Source: Flavobacteriaceae bacterium (GTDB taxonomy: Bacteria; Bacteroidota; Bacteroidia; Flavobacteriales; Flavobacteriaceae). Taken from it: a stretch of DNA of 64,000 nt. The stretch is from positions 1 through 64,000 of the forward strand of contig JAITMD010000010.1 of assembly GCA_031277535.1 (NCBI GenBank), read 5' to 3'. The notes beneath the pieces are model-generated. The model searched no databases. It saw nothing but the letters and a program-made list of their open reading frames with translations, and was not told the origin of the DNA. The stretch's first letter is position 1, and each line of letters opens with the position of its first letter. Shown piece by piece: positions 27,706 through 35,817 of the stretch. Both the position numbers and the translations under genes were made by a program.

Positions 27706-28773
27706 TTATGGTATAAGACGCTCTGCTCTTAACTGTTCAAATAGCTCTATGAAGGAATCTTTCGTTGTTTTATAAGCTGTAAAACCAAGCTTTCTACTCT
27801 TAGACATATCCGTCACAACTTCTATCGGTCTGCCTAAATCAGCATCTGTATGCCAAGCAGAGACTAACTGCTTTAATGCTATAGGTTGTAAACCGTTCTT
27901 TGCTACAATAGTCTGCCATACATCACTCTTTTGTGCCAAGATAGGTTCTAAAGGTCTAATCTGGTCTTTATATCCTTCAAAAGGTATCTGGAAGTAATTC
28001 GCTAACTCTTCCCATAGTTGTTTCCATCTAAAGACATCTCCATTTGTCACATTAAATGCTTGATTAAAAGCTGATTCTGTAGTAGCTGCCCATACCAGTT
28101 GTTTGGCTAATATTCTTGCATCTGTTACATCTGATAAACCATTCCACTGCGCTTCAGAACCGGGCCATACAAGAGGTAATCCTTCTTCTTTACAAATACT
28201 TGCAAGTACAGCAAGGGTAATCCCCATATTCATCAGATTGCCTACTGCGTGACCTATTAGCGTATGTGGGCGGTGTACACTCCATGTAAAGCCATCGCGA
28301 TTAGCTGCGACATATACCTCGTCCTCTTGGGCATAATAAAAGTTTTCTAATGCTAAACGTGGATGTTCTTCTCTAACGGGAGTTATAGGTAAAACACCTG
28401 ATTTAACATAAGACTCAAAAGGCCCTAAATAATGCTTTAATCCCGTTACTAAAGCAACGTGTTTAACTGTCTTTTTGGGAGATAGTACATCTAACAGATT
28501 TCTAACTAATGTCGCATTGACAATGATATTCTCTGCTTCTGTCTCTTTTCTCATCCATGTAGTAAAGAATACGTGTGTTAGTTCTATATCTTGAAGTACT
28601 ATAGTTAAGCCTTCTTTATCTAATAAATCCGCAGCAACAGGGGTAACTCCTTCTATAGCTACTTTTGGATTTCTTGCTAATCCATATACTCCCCATCCTT
28701 GGGTGATAAGTTCTTTGACTAAATTGCTTCCTGCAATACCACTAACACCAACTACTAATGCATTGTTCTTCAT
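27706..28773 (-). CDS. PRISE-type NAD(P)H-dependent enone reductase (SDR superfamily)
   Basis: About 355 residues. It carries all the motifs of the progesterone 5-beta-reductase/iridoid synthase-like (PRISE) group: the Rossmann loop VGVSGIAGSNL, YGLARNPK, TWMRKETEAENI, VTGLKHYLGPF (catalytic Lys), NFYYAQEDEVY (catalytic Tyr) and WSVHRPHTLIG. Such enzymes reduce activated C=C bonds of enones. I chose ATG 28773 (MKNNALVVG) because the longer frame would need TTG. A TAGCTTTG element (28792-28799) with a poor -33 box and an upstream FNR-like palindrome suggest activator-dependent expression. Confidence 0.88.
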   Translation of the reverse strand: MKNNALVVGVSGIAGSNLVKELITQGWGVYGLARNPKVAIEGVTPVAADLLDKEGLTIVLQDIELTHVFFTTWMRKETEAENIIVNATLVRNLLDVLSPKKTVKHVALVTGLKHYLGPFESYVKSGVLPITPVREEHPRLALENFYYAQEDEVYVAANRDGFTWSVHRPHTLIGHAVGNLMNMGITLAVLASICKEEGLPLVWPGSEAQWNGLSDVTDARILAKQLVWAATTESAFNQAFNVTNGDVFRWKQLWEELANYFQIPFEGYKDQIRPLEPILAQKSDVWQTIVAKNGLQPIALKQLVSAWHTDADLGRPIEVVTDMSKSRKLGFTAYKTTKDSFIELFEQLRAERLIP

Positions 28774-28791
28774 AATTAAATTATTTGAGAA

Positions 28792-28799
28792 CAAAGCTA
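28792..28799 (-). promoter_or_regulatory. Candidate -7 element of the PRISE-type gene
   Basis: TAGCTTTG on the minus strand matches TAnnTTTG. No TTG occurs 17-20 bases upstream, so the promoter looks weak without help. The predicted start of transcription is near 28786. Confidence 0.45.
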
Positions 28800-28842
28800 T
28801 ATTAACCTACATCGTTATACATTGATTTAGAATAAGGCTTTC

Positions 28843-28860
28843 TCTTGATCTAGATCAAGA
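28843..28860. promoter_or_regulatory. Perfect FNR-type palindrome (TTGAT-N4-ATCAA)
   Basis: TCTTGATCTAGATCAAGA is a perfect 18-base palindrome containing TTGAT-CTAG-ATCAA, the consensus of FNR-type sites. Its centre is about 66 bases upstream of the predicted start of the PRISE-type gene, a normal distance for class I activation. It sits between that gene and a Crp/Fnr regulator whose recognition helix has the matching ExxSR residues. It has no T run, so it is unlikely to be only a terminator. Confidence 0.6.
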
Positions 28861-28863
28861 AGA

Positions 28864-29436
28864 TTACTTCATTTTTTTCTTAATACGACTCACTGTTTCT
28901 GGTGTTAATCCTAAGTATGAGGCTAAAAGGTTTTGTGGAATACGATTAACTAATTCTGGATAACAAGTAATAATCTGAGCATACTTCTCCTCTGCGTTAA
29001 AGGCAATATTACTCAAGATACGCCTATCTTTATTTACCAGGCTTCTTTCGTATAAGATTCTGAAGTAACTATTCATCACAGGCATATCTATTACCAATTG
29101 ATCATACTTCTCCTTAGAAATCAAAAATAATTCTACTTCTTCTAAAGCATCTATATTTAGTATTGCTTTCTCTCCAGTAAAGAAACTATAGGAATCTGAC
29201 ATCCACCAACCTTCCCAACCAATGAAGTTTATGTTCTCAACTCCTTTCTCATCTAATGCAAAAGACTTCAACACTCCCTTAGTCACAAAAGCCATATACT
29301 TGCACATCTCTCCTTCTTGTAGAAGGTATTGGTGTTTCTTTAATTTCTTAGGGATAAAATAACTTTCTAATTGTACCAGCTCTTCTGCTGTCAATTCTAC
29401 TTTTTCTTGGATGTGATAAAATAAGGTTTCGAACAT
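28864..29436 (-). CDS. Crp/Fnr-family transcriptional regulator
   Basis: A 190-residue protein with a cyclic-nucleotide-binding-type beta roll (about 20-115), a dimer helix and a compact C-terminal helix-turn-helix. The recognition helix reads LGLTPETVSRIKK. E, S and R occupy the positions by which FNR reads TTGAT. It lacks the N-terminal four-cysteine cluster of FNR, so it is not an oxygen-sensing iron-sulfur protein. The usual arginine/serine pocket for cAMP is not evident either. It lies just upstream of the PRISE-type gene on the same strand. Confidence 0.85.
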   Translation of the reverse strand: MFETLFYHIQEKVELTAEELVQLESYFIPKKLKKHQYLLQEGEMCKYMAFVTKGVLKSFALDEKGVENINFIGWEGWWMSDSYSFFTGEKAILNIDALEEVELFLISKEKYDQLVIDMPVMNSYFRILYERSLVNKDRRILSNIAFNAEEKYAQIITCYPELVNRIPQNLLASYLGLTPETVSRIKKKMK

Positions 29437-29516
29437 AATAAGTTAAATACATTGTTAAGACAAAAATAAGTATTTAAAACAGGTTTTTAGTACCTTTAGC
29501 TATTCATTAGTACACT

Positions 29517-29891
29517 ATGACTATCATCTCTCAACAAGACTTACTTATTCCTTATCCAAAGAAAGTAGAGCTATCTATACAGTTTGACTATGCCATAGTG
29601 GATATCCACAATAGTTTTGACTACTTAGAGGAGTTATGGGAAGAGATTGTCTCTACTATGGCTAATGCTATTACAGATAGAGGAATTACCATACTACAAG
29701 GTACTACAGCTATTAATGAGGACTATACCCTTATTATGTATAATATAGTCATCTTAGCTGTCCCTCCTTTTATTAATTTCTCTTTTGTGTATAATGAGTT
29801 AACACAGAAAGATCTACCTCACCAATTCGTTATTATTACTCCAAATTACTATAACAGTGAGGAGAAAGACATATTATTAAAAACGAAATAA
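29517..29891 (+). CDS. Hypothetical protein (124 aa)
   Basis: I do not recognise this family. It has no signal peptide. The predicted pattern is alternating beta strands and helices (ELSIQFDYAIVDIH, LIMYNIVILAVPPFINFSFV, QFVIITPNYY), soluble and acidic. It is first of a three-gene operon with another unknown protein and a GNAT acetyltransferase; the gap to the next gene is 14 bases. A TACCTTTA element (29491-29498) may be the -7 box. Confidence 0.6.
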   Translation: MTIISQQDLLIPYPKKVELSIQFDYAIVDIHNSFDYLEELWEEIVSTMANAITDRGITILQGTTAINEDYTLIMYNIVILAVPPFINFSFVYNELTQKDLPHQFVIITPNYYNSEEKDILLKTK

Positions 29892-29905
29892 TCAGCAATA
29901 CTATT

Positions 29906-30562
29906 ATGAAATTAAGCACTACAAATAGAACTAATCTTCCAAATCACAAAGTACTCAAAGAACTCTGTAAATCACTTGCTACATTAGATGCTATACTCTG
30001 CCAAGATTGGGAATACAGATACTACTTATACAATCACAAATGGTCTGAACAGGAAGAATTCTTTCAGATGAGGGATGGTGAGGGAAATGATATGGTTATC
30101 TTTTTTAGAGAAGAAGGAGCGGTAATCAATGGATTTGAACATGAACTTTATGATTATGAAGAACAACTTCCTAATAAAGATGATTTGACTATTAATCTCC
30201 CTGATCCATACATCGGATTTATCTTTAGTGAATATGTCACCAGCATTGGTACTACGTATTGCATCTGGAGTAATGAAGATCAACAGTGGACTGTAGGCAA
30301 TGTCACAGATAAAGAAGACGGTTCAGAACAACAGTTATACATTTTTGACAACAATCCAGAGACCTACATCAACTGGGCTACTACTTATTATTTCGAAGAT
30401 GAGGAAGAGGTTATGACTATTGAGAAAAAAGAGATTATCAAACAAATTTATCAAGGTAATACACTAACAAGAGATATGGTATTAGTACTTAATCCCGAAT
30501 TAGAAGATTGGGACTTACTAAAAGAAGATATTATTGAAGCTAATTATCCACACTCTTTATAA
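29906..30562 (+). CDS. Hypothetical acidic protein (218 aa)
   Basis: No family recognised. It is strongly acidic and rich in tyrosine and tryptophan, for example DWEYRYYLYNHKWSEQEEF and ATTYYFEDEEEV. It has no signal peptide or membrane segment, so it is cytoplasmic. The size, acidity and antiparallel-sheet appearance resemble many immunity-type or SUKH-like proteins, but no diagnostic motif supports that and no toxin gene is nearby. It is followed after 6 bases by a GNAT gene. The same string TAATCAGCAAT spans the stop codon and spacer at both junctions of this operon. Confidence 0.6.
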   Translation: MKLSTTNRTNLPNHKVLKELCKSLATLDAILCQDWEYRYYLYNHKWSEQEEFFQMRDGEGNDMVIFFREEGAVINGFEHELYDYEEQLPNKDDLTINLPDPYIGFIFSEYVTSIGTTYCIWSNEDQQWTVGNVTDKEDGSEQQLYIFDNNPETYINWATTYYFEDEEEVMTIEKKEIIKQIYQGNTLTRDMVLVLNPELEDWDLLKEDIIEANYPHSL

Positions 30563-30568
30563 TCAGCA

Positions 30569-31057
30569 ATGATCAAACTAGTTGATAACACAGACTTATC
30601 TCAAGTTTTAGAAGTACTAGAAGAAGTAAAAAAACATATGCTCAGCCAAGACATCGACCAATGGGATGAAGCATATCCCAATAAAAACATTATCACTAAT
30701 GATATTACAAAGCAACAAGCTTATGTTTATACAGATAAAGAGGAAATATTAGCTTACATGGTCTTAAACGAGGAATACGATATAGAATATAATGACCTCA
30801 ACTGGAGCACTTCTACTCCATTTACAGTAATACATCGTTTGTTCGTCAAACCCGCTGCACAAGGAAAAGGCATATCAAGTCGAATGATACAATATGCAGA
30901 AGAATATGCAAAGACAAACAAGTACGCCTCTATTCGCTTTGATGCTTATTCTCTAAACGATACAGCTAATACTGTATATCTAAAGAAGGGATATCGATTA
31001 GTAGGTCAAGTACAGTTTAGAAAAGGAGTGTTTAACTGTTATGATAATGCTATATAA
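30569..31057 (+). CDS. GNAT-family N-acetyltransferase
   Basis: A 162-residue single-domain acetyltransferase. VIHRLFVKPAAQGKGISSRM is the beta-4 strand and acetyl-CoA loop (Q/R-x-x-G-x-G/S), and SIRFDAYSLNDTANTVYLKKGY is the beta-5/helix segment containing the substrate-side asparagine. Substrate unknown. It is third gene of the operon starting at 29517 and ends at a strong terminator. Confidence 0.85.
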   Translation: MIKLVDNTDLSQVLEVLEEVKKHMLSQDIDQWDEAYPNKNIITNDITKQQAYVYTDKEEILAYMVLNEEYDIEYNDLNWSTSTPFTVIHRLFVKPAAQGKGISSRMIQYAEEYAKTNKYASIRFDAYSLNDTANTVYLKKGYRLVGQVQFRKGVFNCYDNAI

Positions 31058-31059
31058 AA

Positions 31060-31083
31060 AAGCTTACTCGATTGAGTAAGCTT
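31060..31083. terminator. Bidirectional terminator
   Basis: AAGCTTACTC and GAGTAAGCTT form a 10-base stem around GATT, with A residues on the left and T residues on the right. It separates the converging GNAT operon and SDR gene. Confidence 0.85.
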
Positions 31084-31091
31084 CTTTACTT

Positions 31092-31850
31092 TTATCTATC
31101 TAGTTGTATATCCCCATTTGCAAAAATAGTTTGCCCTGTGATCCACCAACCATCAGTTACTAAAAATTCAACTAACGGAGCTATATCTTCAATCTTTGTC
31201 AATCCTCCTAAAGCAGATGCCGATTTATGATATGCTACTGCATCTTCAGATTCCTGACCATAAAAGAATGGTGTATCCATAGGTCCTGGAGCAACACTAG
31301 TAACAGAAATACCTCTATATCCAAACTCTTTAGAAGCCATACGAGTGAAATGTTCAACAGGAGCTTTAGCACCTGCATAAGTAGAGTACAATCCTGTATA
31401 TGCAGCTAATAAAGATGTTACTATTGTACATATCTTTCCGTTATCATTTAAAACACAACCTGCTTCTTGAATAAAGAAATATGCTATCTTAGAGTTTACT
31501 TCAAACATGGTATCATACTCCTGTTCTGTCGTTTCTAAAAAAGGCTTTTTAAGCACCATACCAACAGTATTAATAGCAATATCTATTTTGCCTAATTGAC
31601 GTTCAGTCTCAGAAAACAAGTGTTTAATACTGTCAACTTTTCTAAGATCAGCTTGTAAAATAATAGCTTTACCACCTGCTTCTGTTATTTCTTTTAAAGT
31701 ATTTTCAGCTTCAGCTTTAGTACTGTCACTATTATAGTGGATAGCGATCTTAGCTCCTTTAGCACTAAAACCTTTACTTAATAATCCTCCTAAATTTTTA
31801 GCTCCACCTGCGATAAGAACTACTTTGTCTTTTAAATTTTTCATTGTCAT
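31092..31850 (-). CDS. SDR-family oxidoreductase
   Basis: A roughly 252-residue classical short-chain dehydrogenase. It has the coenzyme loop GGAKNLGGLLSKGF (GxxxxxG type), INTVGMV in the NNAG position, and the catalytic YAGAK (YxxxK). A VAPGPMDTPFF loop follows. Substrate is unknown. The start is ATG 31850 or 31844 (MKNLKDKVVL); the upstream ATG at 31892 would add residues not usual in the family. A short AraC-type regulator lies immediately upstream and could control it. Confidence 0.87.
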   Translation of the reverse strand: MTMKNLKDKVVLIAGGAKNLGGLLSKGFSAKGAKIAIHYNSDSTKAEAENTLKEITEAGGKAIILQADLRKVDSIKHLFSETERQLGKIDIAINTVGMVLKKPFLETTEQEYDTMFEVNSKIAYFFIQEAGCVLNDNGKICTIVTSLLAAYTGLYSTYAGAKAPVEHFTRMASKEFGYRGISVTSVAPGPMDTPFFYGQESEDAVAYHKSASALGGLTKIEDIAPLVEFLVTDGWWITGQTIFANGDIQLDR

Positions 31851-31925
31851 TTTTTTATTAATAATGACAAAGGTGCTATTAAAGAATAGCATAAATATGG
31901 TGAACTTTTCGGAATCTTTACATGC

Positions 31926-32300
31926 TTAATCCCGTACTTTGATATGTAATTTTCTAAATTGTCCAGGTGTTTGCCCTGTCATTTTCTTAAAAAACTTACT
32001 AAAGTTAGAAGGATCATAGGTAAGTCTTTTAGCAATCTCTACTATAGAATCAGGAGTTACTAATAACATCTGCTTTGCTTCTTCAATAATCCGTTGATCA
32101 TAAAAATAACAAGGGTGATGTCCTGTTGCTTGTTGTATAACATCAGTCAAATGTTTGTGCGAAACACACAATTCACTTGCTATTTCATTAATCTCTAAAA
32201 ACTTCTGCACCTTCCCTATAACAACATCACTAACGTGCTTAGACATATACTCAAAGTACTTAGATACTAAAACATGTTTATTTACTATTTCTTCCTTCAT
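31926..32300 (-). CDS. Short AraC-type DNA-binding protein
   Basis: Only 124 residues, consisting almost wholly of the AraC double helix-turn-helix: INEIASELCVSHKHLTDVIQQ for the first, and IVEIAKRLTYDPSNFSKFFKK with the GQTPGQFRK signature for the second. The N-terminal ligand-binding domain found in most AraC proteins is absent, and the 57 bases upstream leave no room for it. Either it is a naturally small MarA/SoxS-like regulator or it has lost its sensing part. It lies 75 bases upstream of the SDR gene, same strand. Confidence 0.82.
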   Translation of the reverse strand: MKEEIVNKHVLVSKYFEYMSKHVSDVVIGKVQKFLEINEIASELCVSHKHLTDVIQQATGHHPCYFYDQRIIEEAKQMLLVTPDSIVEIAKRLTYDPSNFSKFFKKMTGQTPGQFRKLHIKVRD

Positions 32301-32357
32301 AACTATATATTTTATTGCAATACATTGTAGTAATTAAAACAGAAGTTAAACTACATT

Positions 32358-33131
32358 CTACTTCTTCACTTCTTTAATGATCTCAAGTACATTATAACCA
32401 AAAATCAAAACACCTGGAAATCCTAACAGAAGTGCACTAATACTAACTTTATAATCTACTTGTACTATAAATGTAAATACACCAACACCCGAAAAAACTA
32501 AACTAAATAAAAACAAAAGTACATTTTCAATAAACTCTTTCCATCTCACACGTCTTTCATACTTAGCTCTCCGATTAAAGTATTCTTTATTTTTCGCAGT
32601 AGCATCTTCTTTCCATTGTTTATATAACTCTGAATACTTAAGAAAAGTATCACAATACCCAATCATATAAATTTTATACTCTGATTGTATTACTTTCTGA
32701 TAATAGGTCTCATCCATATGAAAGGATAACAAGCAATCGTAATACGTATCACATAGATCATATATTTCACTAATATCAATCTGGATACCATCACCTCTTA
32801 CACTTACTTCCTCTTCTAAAAAGCTGTAGAAGTCTTTTCTAAGTTGGGTTCTATCAGCACACTCCTCCTCATTGTTTTGGTTAATATGTTTTCTAAGATT
32901 ATCCAAAGCAATGTTTTTCGGTATTTTAATATAGATATCGCGTTCGTCTTCTATCCCTTCGTTATGATCTTCTGCTCGAAGGAGAAGTTCGCGTTCTATA
33001 CGTTCTCTCTGTTGTAATAGTAGTTCTATAGAACACAGTTCTTGCCACAAGCTGGGAACATTAGATATGTTCTCTATTGCCTCCCATTCACTACTTTTAT
33101 TTATAAAAAACAAATACGCTCTATTTGCCAT
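32358..33131 (-). CDS. Hypothetical protein with C-terminal membrane hairpin
   Basis: A 257-residue protein I do not recognise. The N-terminal 190 residues are charged and helical, with coiled-coil-like stretches (LLLQQRERIERELLLRAED, FNRRAKYERRVRWKEF). Two hydrophobic segments near the end (about 200-222 and 228-248) form a membrane hairpin ending in a short cytoplasmic tail. This topology would tether a cytoplasmic domain to the inner membrane. It lies in a small accessory-looking stretch between an SDR/AraC pair and a toxin-antitoxin module. Confidence 0.65.
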   Translation of the reverse strand: MANRAYLFFINKSSEWEAIENISNVPSLWQELCSIELLLQQRERIERELLLRAEDHNEGIEDERDIYIKIPKNIALDNLRKHINQNNEEECADRTQLRKDFYSFLEEEVSVRGDGIQIDISEIYDLCDTYYDCLLSFHMDETYYQKVIQSEYKIYMIGYCDTFLKYSELYKQWKEDATAKNKEYFNRRAKYERRVRWKEFIENVLLFLFSLVFSGVGVFTFIVQVDYKVSISALLLGFPGVLIFGYNVLEIIKEVKK

Positions 33132-33173
33132 ACGTTACTGTTCAATTGGTCTTATAAAAATAACATATTATAC

Positions 33174-33206
33174 CAACAAAAAAACCGAGTCCATACAGAC
33201 TCGGTT
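33174..33206. repeat. Direct repeat copy A flanking the toxin-antitoxin module
   Basis: Thirty-three bases starting CAACAAAAAAACCGAG match 33862-33894 at 31 of 33 positions with no gaps, exactly 688 bases apart. The repeat contains a whole terminator hairpin. Confidence 0.8.
33183..33206 (-). terminator. Terminator after parE-type toxin gene
   Basis: AACCGAGTC and GACTCGGTT pair, and T residues follow on the minus strand. Its sequence is nearly identical to the terminator after dnaK at 33871-33894. Confidence 0.85.
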
Positions 33207-33210
33207 CTTC

Positions 33211-33552
33211 TTATATATTTCTCTTTATAGCATATTCACTTGGTTCTTCATTCAAGTACATCTTATAAGGTGATTGTTTAGTATGAAAAACATCTAAGAT
33301 GATTATATCTTCTTGTACTATTTCATAAAGTATCTTATACTGATAAATAAGAATATAACGCATGTTGTGCTCTCTACCACTTTTAGAACAATATTCAATC
33401 TGTCCTAAATAAGGAAAACTCAGCAAATCGTCTATTCTCAAAACGATCAAATTACTAACCTCTTCAGCCTTTACTATACTAACATAATTGACATAATAAT
33501 CATATATTATTTTCAACCTACTTAAAGCATATTCAGACCATACTATTCTCAT
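33211..33552 (-). CDS. RelE/ParE-family toxin
   Basis: A 113-residue toxin of the ParE/RelE superfamily. It shows the N-terminal helix pattern IVWSEYALSRLKIIYDYYV, the strand segment MRYILIYQYKILYEI and the C-terminal IIILDVFHTKQSPYKM that is typical of ParE (strand ending in H-T/R-Q-x-P). Members poison DNA gyrase or cut ribosome-bound mRNA; the sequence alone does not decide which. It follows its antitoxin gene by 4 bases. Confidence 0.85.
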   Translation of the reverse strand: MRIVWSEYALSRLKIIYDYYVNYVSIVKAEEVSNLIVLRIDDLLSFPYLGQIEYCSKSGREHNMRYILIYQYKILYEIVQEDIIILDVFHTKQSPYKMYLNEEPSEYAIKRNI

Positions 33553-33556
33553 AGCA

Positions 33557-33790
33557 TTACCACTTAGTAATCATTTCTTTTACTTGCTCCTGTGTATAAT
33601 ATCTCCCTTCTTCATAATCTTTACGAGAAATAGCCAAGCGCTCTTCCAACTCTTCTTCTGTCATAGGAACAAACATTGCCTCTTCCTCTACTAAAGAAGT
33701 TACATAACTACTAATCTTATCTAATAGCCTCTCATCTTGAATACTTTTTAAGTAATCGACCAACAGCTCTTTCTTTGCTTCTATACTCAT
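33557..33790 (-). CDS. Antitoxin of ParE-type module
   Basis: A 77-residue acidic helical protein (SIQDERLLDKISSYVTSLVEE, EELEERLAISRKDYEEGRYY) of the type that pairs with ParE/RelE toxins in Bacteroidota. The C-terminal acidic helix ending in EQVKEMI is the likely toxin-wrapping part. Placement upstream of the toxin with a 4-base gap is classical. It has its own promoter. Confidence 0.8.
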   Translation of the reverse strand: MSIEAKKELLVDYLKSIQDERLLDKISSYVTSLVEEEAMFVPMTEEELEERLAISRKDYEEGRYYTQEQVKEMITKW

Positions 33791-33811
33791 AACCTATTCA
33801 TTTATAAAGCA

Positions 33812-33839
33812 CAAAGATAATCATTACTCAATTGCACAA
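33812..33839 (-). promoter_or_regulatory. Promoter of the toxin-antitoxin operon
   Basis: TTG (33837-33839), a 17-base spacer and TATCTTTG (33812-33819) on the minus strand match the Bacteroidota consensus. The predicted transcript starts about 15 bases before the antitoxin ATG. Confidence 0.7.
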
Positions 33840-33861
33840 AGCTCTATCAATCAAATATTAA

Positions 33862-33894
33862 CAACAAAAAAACCGAGCCTATACAGACTCGGTT
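33862..33894. repeat. Direct repeat copy B flanking the toxin-antitoxin module
   Basis: Second copy of the 33-base repeat (two mismatches to 33174-33206). This copy holds the dnaK terminator and is probably the original. Confidence 0.8.
33871..33894 (-). terminator. Terminator after dnaK
   Basis: AACCGAG and CTCGGTT pair around a ten-base loop, and a T run follows on the minus strand. It lies 27 bases after the dnaK stop codon. Confidence 0.85.
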
Positions 33895-33921
33895 TCTCTC
33901 TTTATAACTATATAAGTGGGT

Positions 33922-35817
33922 TTACTTCACTTCTTCGTACTCTACATCTTGTGTACCATCCGCTTCACCACCTTGGTTTGGCTGTCCTTGTTGAGGACCT
34001 GCTTGACCACCTTCAGCTTGAGCTTTGTACATTTCTTCAGATGCTGCTTTCCAAGCTTCGTTGATTTTATCTAAAGCTGGTTGGATAGTATCTAAGTTCT
34101 TAGTTTCGAAAGCTGTTTTTAATTCAGCTAAAGCACCTTCGATGTTAGATTTATTACCATCAGATAATTTATCTCCGAACTCTTTTAATTGTTTCTCTGT
34201 TTGGAAAATCATAGCATCTGCCTCATTGATTTTCTCTACACTTTCTTTTGCTTTTTTATCAGCATCAGCATTTGCTTCTGCTTCTTTTTTCATTCTTTGG
34301 ATTTCTTCTTCAGTTAATCCAGATGAAGCTTCGATACGAATATCGTGAGATTTACCAGTTCCTTTATCTGTAGCAGATACTTTAATAATACCATTAGCAT
34401 CGATGTCGAAAGTTACTTCGATTTGAGGCACTCCTCTTTGTGCTGGTGGTAAACCATCTAAGTGGAAACGACCAATTGTTTTGTTATCATTAGCCATTGG
34501 TCTCTCTCCTTGTAATACGTGGATTTCAACTGATGGTTGGTTATCCGCAGCAGTAGAGAATACTTGAGATTTCTTAGTTGGAATAGTTGTATTTGACTCA
34601 ATTAATTTAGTGAATACACCTCCCATAGTCTCGATACCTAATGAAAGTGGAGTTACGTCTAATAATAATACGTCTTTTACATCTCCTGTTAATACACCAC
34701 CTTGGATAGCAGCACCAATAGCTACAACCTCATCAGGGTTAACTCCTTTGTGTGGTTTTTTACCGAAGAATTTCTCAACTTCTTCTTGGATTCTTGGGAT
34801 ACGAGTAGAACCTCCTACTAAGATTACTTCATCGATATCTGATTTAGATAAACCAGCATCTTTTAAAGCTTTCTCACATGGCAACATAGAACGACGTACT
34901 AAATCATCTGATAATTGCTCAAACTTAGCTCTTGTTAATGTTTGTACTAAGTGTTTTGGTCCTGAAGCTGTAGCTGTAACATAAGGTAAGTTAATCTCTG
35001 TTTGTGTAGCAGATGATAACTCAACTTTAGCTTTTTCAGCAGCTTCTTTTAAACGTTGTAATGCCATAGCATCTTGACGTAAATCTACTCCTTCAGCAGC
35101 TTTAAACTCTTCTGCTAACCAGTTGATGATTACGTTATCAAAGTCATCTCCTCCTAAGTGAGTATCCCCATTAGTAGATAATACTTCAAATACACCGTCT
35201 CCTAACTCAAGGATAGAGATATCAAATGTACCACCACCTAAGTCATATACTACTACTTTTTGATCTTTTCCTGTTTTATCTAATCCGTATGCTAACGCAG
35301 CAGCTGTAGGCTCGTTAATAATACGTCTTACTTTTAATCCTGCGATTTCTCCTGCTTCTTTTGTCGCTTGACGTTGTGCGTCATTAAAGTAAGCTGGTAC
35401 AGTGATTACAGCTTCTGATACTTCTTGTCCTAAGAAATCTTCAGCTGTTTTTTTCATTTTTTGTAGAGTCATTGCAGAAATCTCTTGTGGTGTATATAAA
35501 CGACCATCGATATCTACACGAGGAGTATCATTATCTCCCTTAACTACTTTGTAAGGTACTGCAGTTACTTCTTTCGCAGCCTCACTATATTTCTCTCCCA
35601 TAAAACGTTTGATAGATGCAACCGTTTTAGTTGGGTTAGTTACAGCCTGACGTTTTGCAGGATCACCAACTTTAATCTCTCCACCTTCAACGAAAGCTAC
35701 GATAGATGGTGTAGTTCTTTTTCCTTCAGCGTTTGAAATTACTACTGGCTCATTTCCTTCCATTACAGAAACACATGAGTTTGTAGTCCCTAAGTCAATA
35801 CCAATTATTTTACTCAT
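33922..35817 (-). CDS. dnaK: Molecular chaperone DnaK (Hsp70)
   Basis: A 631-residue Hsp70. The ATPase domain has the phosphate loop [27 protein letters not shown] and [11 protein letters not shown]; the substrate-binding domain has [14 protein letters not shown]. The C-terminal lid ends in a Gln/Gly-rich tail and EYEEVK. It folds nascent and stress-damaged proteins with DnaJ and GrpE, neither of which is adjacent. No CIRCE element (TTAGCACTC-N9-GAGTGCTAA) is present upstream. Confidence 0.98.
   Translation of the reverse strand: MSKIIGIDLGTTNSCVSVMEGNEPVVISNAEGKRTTPSIVAFVEGGEIKVGDPAKRQAVTNPTKTVASIKRFMGEKYSEAAKEVTAVPYKVVKGDNDTPRVDIDGRLYTPQEISAMTLQKMKKTAEDFLGQEVSEAVITVPAYFNDAQRQATKEAGEIAGLKVRRIINEPTAAALAYGLDKTGKDQKVVVYDLGGGTFDISILELGDGVFEVLSTNGDTHLGGDDFDNVIINWLAEEFKAAEGVDLRQDAMALQRLKEAAEKAKVELSSATQTEINLPYVTATASGPKHLVQTLTRAKFEQLSDDLVRRSMLPCEKALKDAGLSKSDIDEVILVGGSTRIPRIQEEVEKFFGKKPHKGVNPDEVVAIGAAIQGGVLTGDVKDVLLLDVTPLSLGIETMGGVFTKLIESNTTIPTKKSQVFSTAADNQPSVEIHVLQGERPMANDNKTIGRFHLDGLPPAQRGVPQIEVTFDIDANGIIKVSATDKGTGKSHDIRIEASSGLTEEEIQRMKKEAEANADADKKAKESVEKINEADAMIFQTEKQLKEFGDKLSDGNKSNIEGALAELKTAFETKNLDTIQPALDKINEAWKAASEEMYKAQAEGGQAGPQQGQPNQGGEADGTQDVEYEEVK

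Noticed and set aside
28843-28860. The palindrome as a plain terminator of the Crp/Fnr gene
   Set aside because: No T run follows on the minus strand and it has the exact FNR-type half-sites; terminator use cannot be excluded but is less likely.
33211-33790. Module as part of a larger mobile island with tRNA attachment site
   Set aside because: No integrase, tRNA or att-like repeat is nearby; only the duplicated terminator flanks it.
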